11,100 nt of DNA from CAZVON01 sp964628435 (GCA_964628435.1 CAZVON010000031.1:1-11100); one strand, 5' to 3'. Shown: positions 1 to 6,107, numbered from the stretch's first letter. The notes: generated by a model not told the origin, from the letters alone. Numbers and translations are program-made.

Positions 1-561
1 GTTTTTTTCCATCTCACGTACCTGTCCAGATGATGTATGAGGTGTAAGTATCATTGGGTCCATTTTAGGATCTTTTTTGCCTTGAATAAAAAATGTTTCC
101 CAGTCGTCTCTAGCCGGATGATTTTGAGGGAAGTTAAGCGCTGTAAAGGCATAATAATCCCATTCAACTTCTTTATATCGCACCCGACTAAACCCTATTC
201 GTTCAAAAATAGTAGTAATTTCTTCGATTGCCTGAGTAATAAGGTGTAAATGGCCAAGTGGTGGTTTAATCCCCGGATTTGTTACATCGATTTTTATTTG
301 TTTTTTTCTTAATTCTTGATTCTTAATTCCTAATTCTTTCTCTTTAATAGTTTCTTCGATCGTTTGTTTTACATCATTAGCAAGCTGGCCTACTTCTGGC
401 CGTTTTTCTTTTGGAATTTTAGGGAGTTGCTTCAAAAAAAGGGTAAGTTTTCCACTTCTTCCTAAAAACTGAAGTCGTATATCTTCCAGTTCTTTTGGCG
501 ACGAAGCTTCTAAAATAAGCGAAATGGCTGAATTTTTTATCCCAATAAGCTCTTCTTCCAT
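1..561 (-). CDS. pheS: Phenylalanyl-tRNA synthetase alpha subunit, N-terminal part (cut by window edge)
   Basis: Charges tRNA-Phe with phenylalanine as the alpha chain of the alpha2-beta2 enzyme in the cytoplasm. The first 187 codons are present and the frame is open to base 1. Residues 1-100 form the charged helical N-terminal region that contacts tRNA, with the typical FLGRSGKL stretch. The class II catalytic domain starts near residue 105 with PPLGHLHL; the motif 1 region has NFPQNHPARDDW and is followed by LTPHTSSGQVREME, all typical of PheS. The start is ATG at 561 (MEEELIGI). No Shine-Dalgarno is visible, and a TATGAT lies about 15 bases upstream, so a separate near-leaderless transcript is possible. 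It follows the 137-aa gene by 57 bases and probably belongs to the Phe-attenuated unit. Family assignment is firm. Confidence 0.96.
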   Translation of the reverse strand, partial: MEEELIGIKNSAISLILEASSPKELEDIRLQFLGRSGKLTLFLKQLPKIPKEKRPEVGQLANDVKQTIEETIKEKELGIKNQELRKKQIKIDVTNPGIKPPLGHLHLITQAIEEITTIFERIGFSRVRYKEVEWDYYAFTALNFPQNHPARDDWETFFIQGKKDPKMDPMILTPHTSSGQVREMEKN

Positions 562-618
562 AAAATAAGAATATCATATTACGTTTGATTTTGTAAGATT
601 ACCGTTTAAATAGAACTT

Positions 619-1032
619 TTATCTTCTTTTAACTTCTGCTTGGTTTGCAATTAAATTCACAAGCTGCTCTCGTGCTCTTTTTAATTTCCTTCCCTCTGAA
701 CGGTATTGCTCTCTCATCTTACGTCTCACTCGTACAGGAAGACTTCTTTGCGTAGGTCCCTGTCTGTGCAGATGCTTATTTACTGATTGAACTGTATCTA
801 TTTCGTGGTACGGCAGGGATTGTTCCGCGAGAGGTACAGCAGACGTTCTAAGCGGATTTATCCACTCTGAGGGAATACCTGCTTTCATCTCTTCTGGTGT
901 CTGAATGCGATTTGATCCATACGGACTTGCCAATACTTCTTGTCTTGATTCTTGCTCTTCCATAATAGTTTCTATTTGGTGTCGTATTAAGAATGCTTGG
1001 GTTATTAACCCGTTTTCTTTATTATTTCCCAT
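619..1032 (-). CDS. Small basic protein with shared 'QAFLxRxQIxxI' N-terminal helix, downstream of pheA
   Basis: I recognise no known family. The protein has 137 aa. Residues 9-25 (LITQAFLIRHQIETIME) match the N-termini of two other proteins in this window, those starting at 5926 and 6784. A second motif at about residues 44-53 (QTPEEMKAGI) matches QTPEDLAKAGI in the 110-aa protein. The C-terminal third is strongly basic (RVRRKMREQYRSEGRKLKRAREQ), which suggests nucleic-acid or ribosome contact, but that is inference. It starts 6 bases after the pheA stop codon and is probably translationally coupled; no strong SD is seen. It lies in the Phe-attenuator transcription unit ahead of pheS. Unlike its two relatives it has no internal SD. 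It is a real gene by length, spacing and shared motifs; its function is unknown. Confidence 0.8.
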   Translation of the reverse strand: MGNNKENGLITQAFLIRHQIETIMEEQESRQEVLASPYGSNRIQTPEEMKAGIPSEWINPLRTSAVPLAEQSLPYHEIDTVQSVNKHLHRQGPTQRSLPVRVRRKMREQYRSEGRKLKRAREQLVNLIANQAEVKRR

Positions 1033-1038
1033 ATTAAA

Positions 1039-2268
1039 CTAGTTTCCATTTCTTACCAATTCCATTTGTACACTTTCTTTTTCAAGTTCTTTTAGTGAAT
1101 CATGGACTTGATTTTTATCTCCTTGAACTCCTAAGAGAAAAACATATTCATCAAGATATCCCCGTGGACTTGGACGCGAACCAATCCGTGTAAGATTTAG
1201 GCCTCTGTCTGAAAATAATCGAATTGCATTATGTAAGGCTCCTATTCGATCGTGAAGAGCAAAGACTATAATTGTTTCGTTGGGAAGTAGAACAGTTCCA
1301 TTTGTTAATTCTGCAGCACCAATATCTTCTGCAATATCGTTTGTGATAACAAGTTTTTGACCAGTTGAGGGAGGAGAATATTCAGCACGTCTATACGAGC
1401 CCTTCATTCTTATATGAGCGTGTTCTTTTACTCTTTGAAGCGCATCAGCTACTGGATGATTCCAGGCATGCCCGTTGACGGTCACAAAAAAAGACACCAT
1501 TTCATTACTATTTCCATTTGGTCTGAAGGAGTGAATTTGGCTCAAGTTGACTGAATGTTCTTCAAGAATTCTAAGCACTTCTACCAAGCCTCCTGGCCTA
1601 TCATGTATAGTCATAACAAAGGAAGACTTTACGCTAGGTTCAAGTGGAATTATTTCCTGTTTCTTTCCTACAACTACAAATCTTGTGGCGTTGGCTGGAT
1701 TATTTTCCAAGCCATCAATTTGAATATATTCTTCAGGCAATAATCCTTGCGCCGAAGCAGAAATTTTACTTCCTATTGCTGCAATAGCGATTTTTGGATT
1801 TCTAATAGCTTCAAAAACTGCTGCTCCGGTACTTTTATATGCTGTCTGAGGAATTCCAGGATAGTGATCACTGATCCATTTACTGGATTGTCTTAGTGCG
1901 GTATCCTTTGACCAGATTTCAGTCGGTGTTATACCAGGTCTCATATAAAGACTTAGGCTTACTGGAACGACTACTTCTCCTTTAATCCATAAATCCGAAT
2001 CTGCAACAGGGACAAATGAATCCTTTACTGGTCCATCTGTTGAGTTTTCAATAGGGATTATTCCGTAATCCACTTCTCTATTTTGTACTTTGTCAAATAT
2101 TTCACTGATTTTTCCAGCTCCAATCAGAACAACGTTGGCTTTTCCAGCTTGAGCATCCTGCCATACAAGGCCTGCCATATGGGTAAAGTTACCAACTGGT
2201 TCTAAATATCCGACATAGTGTACTGGTAAGGGCTCATCTTCTCTGTTATATCTTCGTGTTTCGTTCAT
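1039..2268 (-). CDS. pheA: Prephenate dehydratase with two tandem ACT domains
   Basis: Predicted to convert prephenate to phenylpyruvate in phenylalanine synthesis. With the ATG at 2268 it has 409 aa. The dehydratase domain spans about residues 15-200, with VDYGIIPIENSTDGPV near 66-81 and NPANATRF near 190-197; the Thr before Arg-Phe is the catalytic Thr of the family. No chorismate mutase domain is fused. Two ACT domains follow: about 215-290 (DRPGGL, then IHSFRP) and about 333-400 (DRIGALH, then IGSRPSPRG). The second keeps the GAL and (E)SRP elements that bind Phe in known enzymes. One ACT is usual, so the pair is odd. A frame extension through TTG codons to 2277 exists, but ATG is preferred; GGAGG at 2285-2281 lies 12 bases upstream and forms the 3' arm of the attenuator terminator. 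It could act mainly as a Phe sensor if the shikimate pathway is missing. Confidence 0.9.
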   Translation of the reverse strand: MNETRRYNREDEPLPVHYVGYLEPVGNFTHMAGLVWQDAQAGKANVVLIGAGKISEIFDKVQNREVDYGIIPIENSTDGPVKDSFVPVADSDLWIKGEVVVPVSLSLYMRPGITPTEIWSKDTALRQSSKWISDHYPGIPQTAYKSTGAAVFEAIRNPKIAIAAIGSKISASAQGLLPEEYIQIDGLENNPANATRFVVVGKKQEIIPLEPSVKSSFVMTIHDRPGGLVEVLRILEEHSVNLSQIHSFRPNGNSNEMVSFFVTVNGHAWNHPVADALQRVKEHAHIRMKGSYRRAEYSPPSTGQKLVITNDIAEDIGAAELTNGTVLLPNETIIVFALHDRIGALHNAIRLFSDRGLNLTRIGSRPSPRGYLDEYVFLLGVQGDKNQVHDSLKELEKESVQMELVRNGN

Positions 2269-2275
2269 AAACAAC

Positions 2276-2324
2276 AAAAACCTCCGCTTTGATCCTGCAC
2301 CGAGTGGTGCGGGAATTGGAGGTT
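2276..2324 (-). terminator. Phe attenuator terminator (segments 3:4)
   Basis: On the minus strand AACCTCC (2324-2318) pairs with GGAGGTT (2285-2279), followed by a short T run broken by G. An inner hairpin, GCACC-actc-GGTGC, fills the loop. The 3' arm is also the only SD-like sequence before pheA, so folding would both stop transcription and hide the ribosome site. The stem is only 7 bp and the T run is short, so termination may be partial. Confidence 0.75.
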
Positions 2325-2352
2325 ACGTTTTTTAAAAAAACTTAACCCCCGC

Positions 2353-2406
2353 TTAGGCGAAGGGAAAATAGAAACTAAAAATTGTTACATTGGTGTATTG
2401 TTTCAT
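2353..2406 (-). CDS. Phe-rich leader peptide (17 aa) of the pheA attenuator
   Basis: Reads MKQYTNVTIFSFYFPFA then TAA. Phe is at positions 10, 12, 14 and 16 with Tyr at 13, closely recalling E. coli PheM ([14 protein letters not shown]) and PheL. Its last codons form segment 1 of the attenuator. The ATG lies 9 bases after the -10 element, so the mRNA would begin within a few bases of the start codon and no SD is present. Its role would be to sense charged tRNA-Phe, not to act as a protein. Confidence 0.82.
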   Translation of the reverse strand: MKQYTNVTIFSFYFPFA

Positions 2407-2415
2407 TATTAATTC

Positions 2416-2444
2416 ATTCTATCAATTTTGTTTGGTAGTGTCAA
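2416..2444 (-). promoter_or_regulatory. Sigma70-type promoter of the Phe attenuator
   Basis: TTGACA (2444-2439), exactly 17 bases, then TAGAAT (2421-2416; one mismatch to TATAAT). The -35 overlaps the rplT stop codon. Predicted transcription start is near 2409, just before the leader peptide ATG. Confidence 0.85.
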
Positions 2445-2791
2445 TCGGGTCTGACTCTGTTGACTATCTGTTTAAAACTTTCAGGATCGTTAATAACCAG
2501 ATCACTTAGATTCTTTCTGTCCAGCTCTATCTTAGCCTTTTTTAACTGGTGCATAAAAACACTGTAAGAAATTCCTTCTTGTTTGGTTGCTTGCGCAATT
2601 CGAGTAATCCACAATCTTCGGAAGTCTCTTTTCTTTCGTTTTCTTCCATGGTATGCGTAAGCGTCTGCGTGGAGTCGTGCTTCTTTTGCGACTTTTACCA
2701 GTCTACTTTTGGTACCACGGTACCCTTTCGTAGATGCTAATAATTTTTTATGTTTTCTTCGAGATATAACTCCTCGTTTTACCCTCGTCAT
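2441..2791 (-). CDS. rplT: 50S ribosomal protein L20
   Basis: Ribosomal protein L20, which binds 23S rRNA early in large-subunit assembly. The 116-aa length is standard. The N-terminal half is the usual basic rRNA-binding extension (MTRVKRGVISRRKHKKLL, then KGYRGTKSRLVKVAKEA), followed by YHGRKRKKRDFRRLWITRI and the globular domain. The ATG overlaps the rpmI stop as ATGA, a classic sign of translational coupling, and GGAG lies just upstream. The promoter of the Phe attenuator starts inside its stop codon. The cluster thrS-infC-rpmI-rplT is the widely conserved order. In E. coli L20 represses its own operon; I did not identify such an mRNA site here. Confidence 0.97.
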   Translation of the reverse strand: MTRVKRGVISRRKHKKLLASTKGYRGTKSRLVKVAKEARLHADAYAYHGRKRKKRDFRRLWITRIAQATKQEGISYSVFMHQLKKAKIELDRKNLSDLVINDPESFKQIVNRVRPD

Positions 2792-2979
2792 ATTACTCCT
2801 GCCATTTGTTTTATTTTTTTGGCAAATAAACCAGTTAAAACTCCTGGCTCTTTCAGCCGCCTAATTCTCTTCTTCCCCTTTTTTCTCATTAAATGACCTT
2901 GGTATTGATGAGCAAACAAAACTTTTCCTGTTTTTGTTATTTTAAACCGTTTGGTTACTGATTTGCGGATTTTTCTCAT
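2788..2979 (-). CDS. rpmI: 50S ribosomal protein L35
   Basis: Small basic large-subunit protein of 63 aa, the usual length. It has the family pattern KSVTKRFKITKTGKV near the N-terminus, followed by a basic stretch (HLMRKKGKKRIRRLK) and LTGLFAKKIKQMAG. The ATG at 2979 lies inside the 3' end of infC in another frame (38-base overlap), with GAGAGG upstream as a possible SD. The stop codon overlaps the rplT ATG by 4 bases. It stands between infC and rplT as in most bacteria. Confidence 0.96.
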   Translation of the reverse strand: MRKIRKSVTKRFKITKTGKVLFAHQYQGHLMRKKGKKRIRRLKEPGVLTGLFAKKIKQMAGVI

Positions 2980-3532
2980 GATCTTTTTCGCCTCTCTTTT
3001 TTTCTGGCGCTAAAAGCGCGATAAGCTGTTTTCCTTCAAAATGTGCTTCTCTTTCTACTTTAGAAATATCAGAAAGAGAATTGATAACTTTTTTTAAAAT
3101 TTCCTGCCCAAACTCCGGATGAACAATCTGACGACCGATAAACTTAACAACTAATCGTACTTTGTCGCTGTCTCCTAAAAACTCTCGTGCTCGTCTGATC
3201 ATGACTTCCAGATCATGATCGTTCATAAATGGTCCTAAACGAACTTCTTTTGTTTCTGAAACTTTACTTTTTCGTTTTTCTTCTCTGCGCTTCTTCGATT
3301 CCTGGTATAAAAACTTCTTGAAATCAATAATCTTGGCAACTGGTGGATTAGCTTGTGGGGCGACCTCAACTAAGTCAAATCCAAGTTCTCGTGCTTTAGA
3401 TATCGCTTCAAATTTACTGAAAACCCCTATTTGTTTGCCCTCGAAATCAATAACACGCAACGTATGAGCAGGAATTCGCTCGTTTGTTCGATAGAACCGT
3501 TGGTCTTGGTGTTTCTTATGCCTTTTTATCAA
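2942..3532 (-). CDS. infC: Translation initiation factor IF-3, non-ATG start
   Basis: IF-3 binds the 30S subunit and checks start-codon and initiator-tRNA pairing. The protein has 196 aa. The N-domain runs about 15-80 (YRTNERIPAHTLRVIDFEGKQ, DLVEVAPQANPPVAKIIDF), a lysine-rich linker about 80-95, and the C-domain about 95-180 (VSETKEVRLGP, KFIGRQIVHPEFG, ALLAPEKK). About 18 extra residues follow LLAPEKK and overlap rpmI. No ATG exists near the N-terminus; TTG at 3532 is the best start, with AGGA five bases upstream. A non-standard start fits the family, because E. coli infC uses AUU for self-control by IF-3. It overlaps the end of thrS by 17 bases. Confidence 0.95.
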   Translation of the reverse strand: MIKRHKKHQDQRFYRTNERIPAHTLRVIDFEGKQIGVFSKFEAISKARELGFDLVEVAPQANPPVAKIIDFKKFLYQESKKRREEKRKSKVSETKEVRLGPFMNDHDLEVMIRRAREFLGDSDKVRLVVKFIGRQIVHPEFGQEILKKVINSLSDISKVEREAHFEGKQLIALLAPEKKRGEKDHEKNPQISNQTV

Positions 3533-4745
3533 TTTCTTCCTGAACCTTTTTTATAAAGGTAATAAGCGACATCTGACCAATATCTTCTCCCCTGCGGGTA
3601 CGAATAGAGATCGTGTCGTTATTACTAGCTAGCTCTTTGTCTCCTATTATACTCATATAGGGTACTTTTTGTAAAGTGGCATCCCGAATTTTAGCTTGAA
3701 GCCGTTCTCCTCGGGTATCAAGCTCTGAGCGCATGCCAGCTTGTAAAAGCTGATGGTGGATGTTTTTGGCATATTCAGTATGACGGTCAGCAATCGGTAA
3801 TACAACTACTTGTACTGGAGAAAGCCAGAGAGGAAAAGAGCCTTGATATTGTTCAATTAAAAAAGCAATCATCCGCTCAAGGGTAGAAATAATCGCGCGG
3901 TGAATCATAATTACTTCATGTTGGTTGCCGTCTTGCCCGATATAGCTTAAGTCAAATTTTTTAGGCAAATAAAAATCAATCTGCGCAGTTGAAACTGTTT
4001 CGTCTTTGCCAAGCGCGTTCACAAACTGAACATCCAATTTTGGCCCATAAAAGGCCGCGTCGCCAACTGTTTCTTTATACGTAACCCCAGCGGTTTTTAA
4101 GGCTTCCCTCAAAGCATTTTCCGACATTTCCCAGATATGGGGATTATCCGGATACTTTTCTTTGTTAGCTTGGTCATGCAGAGACAAACGGTACCAAAAA
4201 TTCTTAATTCCCAAATCTTGATATACTTGTTTTATAAGCTTTATCACGCGAACAAATTCTTCCACTAGTTGTTCACGCGAGCAAAAAATGTGAGAGTCGT
4301 TAAGTTGCATTGCCCGTACTCGCATAAGCCCCATCAGCTCTCCAGAATTTTCGAAACGATAAATAGTGCCAAATTCCGCGATACGCATTGGTAGTTCTTT
4401 GTAACTTCTTGGGACGCTGTTAAATAAGGCAATATGATGTGGGCAATTCATAGGGCGAAGCACGTATTCTTCGTTATCTCTTACCATAGGGGTAAACATG
4501 TCATGGTGATAATGTTCCCAGTGACCAGATTTTTTGTAAATATCTAATTTTGCGATATTTGGAGTAATAACATGTTGATATCCATGAGCAATTTCCAAGT
4601 CTGTCATGTATCGCTCAAGTACTCTTCGAATAGTCGCGCCTTTGGGTAGCCACATCGCAAGTCCTTTACCAATAGATTCGTCGATATAAAAAAGTCTAAG
4701 CTCTTCTGCGATTTCACGGTGATCTCGGTAGGATTTACGATCCAT
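3516..4745 (-). CDS. thrS: Threonyl-tRNA synthetase, core form without TGS and editing domains
   Basis: Charges tRNA-Thr. At 409 aa it has only the class II catalytic core (about 1-300) and the anticodon-binding domain (about 305-409); common bacterial ThrRS is about 640 aa. The start, MDRKSYRDHREIAEELRLFY, corresponds to the beginning of the core in long enzymes. Motif 2 is RPMNCPHHIALF followed by IYRFENSGELMGLMRVR; motif 3 is MIHRAIISTLERMIAFLIE. The expected zinc ligands are visible: Cys of MNCPHH, His of NDSHIFC and His of MIHRAI. The usual TxDDAHIF is altered to LNDSHIF. The missing N2 domain normally removes mischarged Ser-tRNA-Thr. No SD is seen; an extended -10 six bases before ATG suggests a leaderless mRNA. 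Confidence 0.95.
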   Translation of the reverse strand: MDRKSYRDHREIAEELRLFYIDESIGKGLAMWLPKGATIRRVLERYMTDLEIAHGYQHVITPNIAKLDIYKKSGHWEHYHHDMFTPMVRDNEEYVLRPMNCPHHIALFNSVPRSYKELPMRIAEFGTIYRFENSGELMGLMRVRAMQLNDSHIFCSREQLVEEFVRVIKLIKQVYQDLGIKNFWYRLSLHDQANKEKYPDNPHIWEMSENALREALKTAGVTYKETVGDAAFYGPKLDVQFVNALGKDETVSTAQIDFYLPKKFDLSYIGQDGNQHEVIMIHRAIISTLERMIAFLIEQYQGSFPLWLSPVQVVVLPIADRHTEYAKNIHHQLLQAGMRSELDTRGERLQAKIRDATLQKVPYMSIIGDKELASNNDTISIRTRRGEDIGQMSLITFIKKVQEEIDKKA

Positions 4746-4751
4746 GGGGTA

Positions 4752-4760
4752 ATTGTAGCA
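4752..4760 (-). promoter_or_regulatory. Extended -10 promoter giving a leaderless thrS mRNA
   Basis: The minus strand reads TGCTACAAT, a TGn-extended -10 with one mismatch to TATAAT, followed by six bases and then ATG. Transcription would start at or next to the A of the start codon. No good -35 is visible. Confidence 0.5.
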
Positions 4761-4783
4761 AGTTATACGGGTTTTTGCACGTG

Positions 4784-4804
4784 TTTAAAGAAGATATCTT
4801 TAAA
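4784..4804. repeat. 8-bp inverted repeat between the HD gene and thrS
   Basis: TTTAAAGA, five bases, TCTTTAAA: a perfect but AT-rich hairpin in the 66-base gap between the HD gene and thrS. No T run follows on either strand, so it is a weak terminator candidate at best. It could equally be a protein-binding site upstream of the thrS promoter. Confidence 0.4.
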
Positions 4805-4811
4805 GAATTTT

Positions 4812-5402
4812 CTAGAGCCCAAGTTCTGTGTTAATTGATTGCATGGCTTTTAAGGTAATATCGATAAATTCCTTAAGAGGAATACCCAGTTTTGACTCAC
4901 ACAGTAGAATCGTTTCTCTGGTTGCTCCTTTTGCGAATGTTTTGTCGTTAAAGCGATTGAGTACAAAATCAGCGGTTAGGGGCGCTAATTTTTTAGCTGG
5001 CCCTCCAGAAGGCGAGGTGGGGTGAATGAGTGCCGCAGCGACAATAAGCCCAGTCAGTTGATCACAGGCAGTAATCGCCCAGTCAATATCGTTGATCGGC
5101 TGTACTTTGGTATATTCAAAGTTATGGGCTTTTATTGCGTACGCAATGTCTGGAGGAATAGTAGATTCTTTCTCAAACAGTAACATTCCGTGAACTTCTG
5201 GTTTGCCTCGTGCCATTTCGTAGTCTGCGTCATGTAGCAGTCCGACATTCCCCCATTTTTCTTCTTCTTGTTGGTTATAAGGGGAATTATTGAGACGATT
5301 GTATAATGCTTTCATGGTTGCTTCGGTAGCAAGACAATGCCTTTGAAGGTTAATATTTTTTAGATAGCGAGTTAAAATAGCAAATGCTTCTTCCCGTGTC
5401 AT
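4812..5402 (-). CDS. HD-domain metal-dependent phosphohydrolase-like protein
   Basis: A 196-aa protein with the HD signature: His22 (QRHCLATEATM), His57-Asp58 (GLLHDADYE), further His at 71 and 93 (IKAHNFEY) and Asp114 (ITACDQLTG). In the family these residues hold one or two metals and hydrolyse phosphate esters, often nucleotides. It resembles small predicted HD hydrolases; the substrate cannot be told from sequence. The C-terminal part (about 120-196) is helical with a Pro/Gly-rich loop (HPTSPSGGPAKK). ATG at 5402 lies 25 bases after tRNA-Val and has no SD, so its mRNA may be released by tRNA 3' processing. It precedes thrS by 66 bases. Confidence 0.85.
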   Translation of the reverse strand: MTREEAFAILTRYLKNINLQRHCLATEATMKALYNRLNNSPYNQQEEEKWGNVGLLHDADYEMARGKPEVHGMLLFEKESTIPPDIAYAIKAHNFEYTKVQPINDIDWAITACDQLTGLIVAAALIHPTSPSGGPAKKLAPLTADFVLNRFNDKTFAKGATRETILLCESKLGIPLKEFIDITLKAMQSINTELGL

Positions 5403-5427
5403 AGTTGAGAGTGATAGAAATCCATAG

Positions 5428-5501
5428 TGGATCCAAGTGGACTCGAACCACTGACCTTTACAATGTCAATGTAACGCTCTAACCAACTGAGCTATGGATC
5501 C
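5428..5501 (-). tRNA. tRNA-Val (anticodon GAC)
   Basis: Folds as a standard 74-base cloverleaf. The acceptor is GGATCCA/TGGATCC, the D arm GCTC-AGTTGGTTA-GAGC, the anticodon arm TTACA-TTGACAT-TGTAA, and the T arm AGTGG-TTCGAGT-CCACT; A73 is present and CCA is not encoded. It reads GUC and GUU valine codons and complements the UAC isoacceptor at 10191-10263. Confidence 0.96.
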
Positions 5502-5555
5502 TAAGAAGGCGGGCGAATCTAATATTTTTGCTACGAACTAACCATAGCGATCATG

Positions 5556-5564
5556 ATTATAACA
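5556..5564 (-). promoter_or_regulatory. Extended -10 promoter for tRNA-Val
   Basis: The minus strand reads TGTTATAAT, a consensus TATAAT with the TGn extension, 54 bases before the tRNA 5' end. A second TATAAT lies 10 bases further upstream. No clear -35 is found. It lies just after the 110-aa gene, for which no terminator is visible. Confidence 0.5.
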
Positions 5565-5593
5565 TATTATATTGGTGGACTAGATTTAAATTC

Positions 5594-5926
5594 TTACTTT
5601 CTATTATTATCTAGTCTTTGTCGTTTAGCTGCCTGGTAAATTGTAACTGCTTCTGGTCCCCATGTTGCGGAAATAGCCTCAGTACTTATATGAATTCCTG
5701 CTTTCGCTAAATCTTCTGGGGTCTGAACATCTATGTGTGCAGAAGGCGTTCGGTATACTCCACGTACATCTATAGGACGAGTTTGACGTTCCATCTGTGG
5801 TTCACCTCCTTCTTTTCGAGTTGCTATTGGGTCTTCTGTATTATTAATAATGTCAGTAATTTGCATTCTTAAAAAAGCTGCTTGTGCTACTAACCTAGGA
5901 TTTTCAAATGCTTCTTTATGTATCAT
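5594..5926 (-). CDS. Leu-attenuated small protein with shared N-terminal helix (110 aa)
   Basis: No known family is recognised. Residues 11-28 (RLVAQAAFLRMQITDIIN) match the N-termini of the 137-aa and 206-aa proteins. A QTPEDLAKAGI motif near residues 68-78 matches the 137-aa protein. The C-terminus is short and basic (AAKRQRLDNNRK). The ATG at 5926 has GGAGA six bases upstream, directly after the leucine attenuator terminator, so full-length expression should rise when charged tRNA-Leu is scarce. A second start at codon 45 (ATG at 5794) is preceded by AAGGAGGTGA and would give a 66-aa form without the shared helix. The Leu control implies a role in leucine supply or starvation response, but no enzyme or ligand domain is seen. 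Confidence 0.78.
   Translation of the reverse strand: MIHKEAFENPRLVAQAAFLRMQITDIINNTEDPIATRKEGGEPQMERQTRPIDVRGVYRTPSAHIDVQTPEDLAKAGIHISTEAISATWGPEAVTIYQAAKRQRLDNNRK
5792..5810 (-). promoter_or_regulatory. Internal near-perfect SD and start codon in the 110-aa gene
   Basis: AAGGAGGTGA, the complement of the canonical 16S 3' tail, lies inside the frame with GGAGG ten bases before an in-frame ATG at 5794 (codon 45). The matching segment of the 206-aa gene has the same GGAGGTGAAC...AGATGG with a 3-base shorter spacer, so the site is kept between diverged paralogs. Confidence 0.6.
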
Positions 5927-5938
5927 AGTTTCTCCAAC

Positions 5939-5965
5939 AAAAAAATCTCCCTGGTTCGGGAGATT
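5939..5965 (-). terminator. Leu attenuator terminator (segments 3:4)
   Basis: AATCTCCC-gaacca-GGGAGATT followed by a run of T on the minus strand: an 8-bp stem with a 6-base loop, a textbook intrinsic terminator. It ends 12 bases before the ATG of the 110-aa gene. Confidence 0.88.
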
Positions 5966-6014
5966 GCTGGTATTGTTTTTTTAAAAAAAAGGATCTTTCT
6001 CTCCCAAACCCAAG

Positions 6015-6071
6015 CTACTTCTCAACAAGGAGAAGGGCTAGATTAAGGAGTAATAAAGATCCTTTCTTCAT
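6015..6071 (-). CDS. Leu-rich leader peptide (18 aa)
   Basis: Reads MKKGSLLLLNLALLLVEK then TAG, with 8 Leu in residues 6-15 spelled by five different codons (TTA, CTC, CTT, CTA). It is comparable to the LLLL run of E. coli LeuL. The ATG lies 7 bases after a consensus -10, so the mRNA should be leaderless. Role: sensor of charged tRNA-Leu. Confidence 0.87.
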   Translation of the reverse strand: MKKGSLLLLNLALLLVEK

Positions 6072-6078
6072 TTTCTTT

Positions 6079-6107
6079 ATTATACAAGATACAAATTTGC
6101 TTGTCAA
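6079..6107 (-). promoter_or_regulatory. Consensus sigma70 promoter of the Leu attenuator
   Basis: TTGACA (6107-6102), 17 bases, TATAAT (6084-6079). Both hexamers and the spacing are perfect. It starts right behind the terminator of the 206-aa gene, so the unit is transcriptionally insulated. Confidence 0.93.

Larger units (their letters stand above)
2276..2406 (-). promoter_or_regulatory. Phenylalanine transcription attenuator before pheA
   Basis: This is a complete attenuator layout. Segment 1 (CCCTTCGC, the last leader codons) pairs with segment 2 (GCGGGGG) as the protector hairpin. Segment 2, GGGGGTTA (2350-2343), can instead pair perfectly with segment 3, TAACCTCC (2325-2318), counting one G-U, and the T7A6 run between them can extend this antiterminator. 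Segment 3 pairs with segment 4 as the terminator. A ribosome stalled on Phe codons would cover segment 1, free segment 2 and let transcription enter pheA. Pairings are read directly; the mechanism follows the E. coli pheA, pheM and trp precedent. Confidence 0.82.
5939..6071 (-). promoter_or_regulatory. Leucine transcription attenuator before the 110-aa gene
   Basis: Segment 1 (AAAGGATCTTT, 6065-6055, then CTCC) pairs with segment 2 (GGGAG, then AAAGATCCTTT, 5998-5988) as a long protector stem. Segment 2 also offers TTTGGGAGA (6008-6000), which pairs over 9 bp with segment 3, TCTCCCGAA (5963-5955), as the antiterminator. Segment 3 otherwise forms the terminator. Segment 1 is made of leader codons 2-6, immediately before the Leu codons, so a ribosome stalled for lack of Leu-tRNA would free segment 2. 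A T9A7 run links segments 2 and 3, as in the Phe attenuator. Confidence 0.85.

Noticed and set aside
2269..2277. TTG starts upstream of the pheA ATG (and likewise at 6785-6796 for the 206-aa gene)
   Set aside because: An ATG is available in both cases and the extra residues lie in the terminator tail; TTG at 2274 with GGAGG six bases away remains a minor option.
5939..6107. T-box or other riboswitch before the 110-aa gene
   Set aside because: No T-box sequence or specifier loop is seen; the leader peptide plus alternative pairings explain the region.
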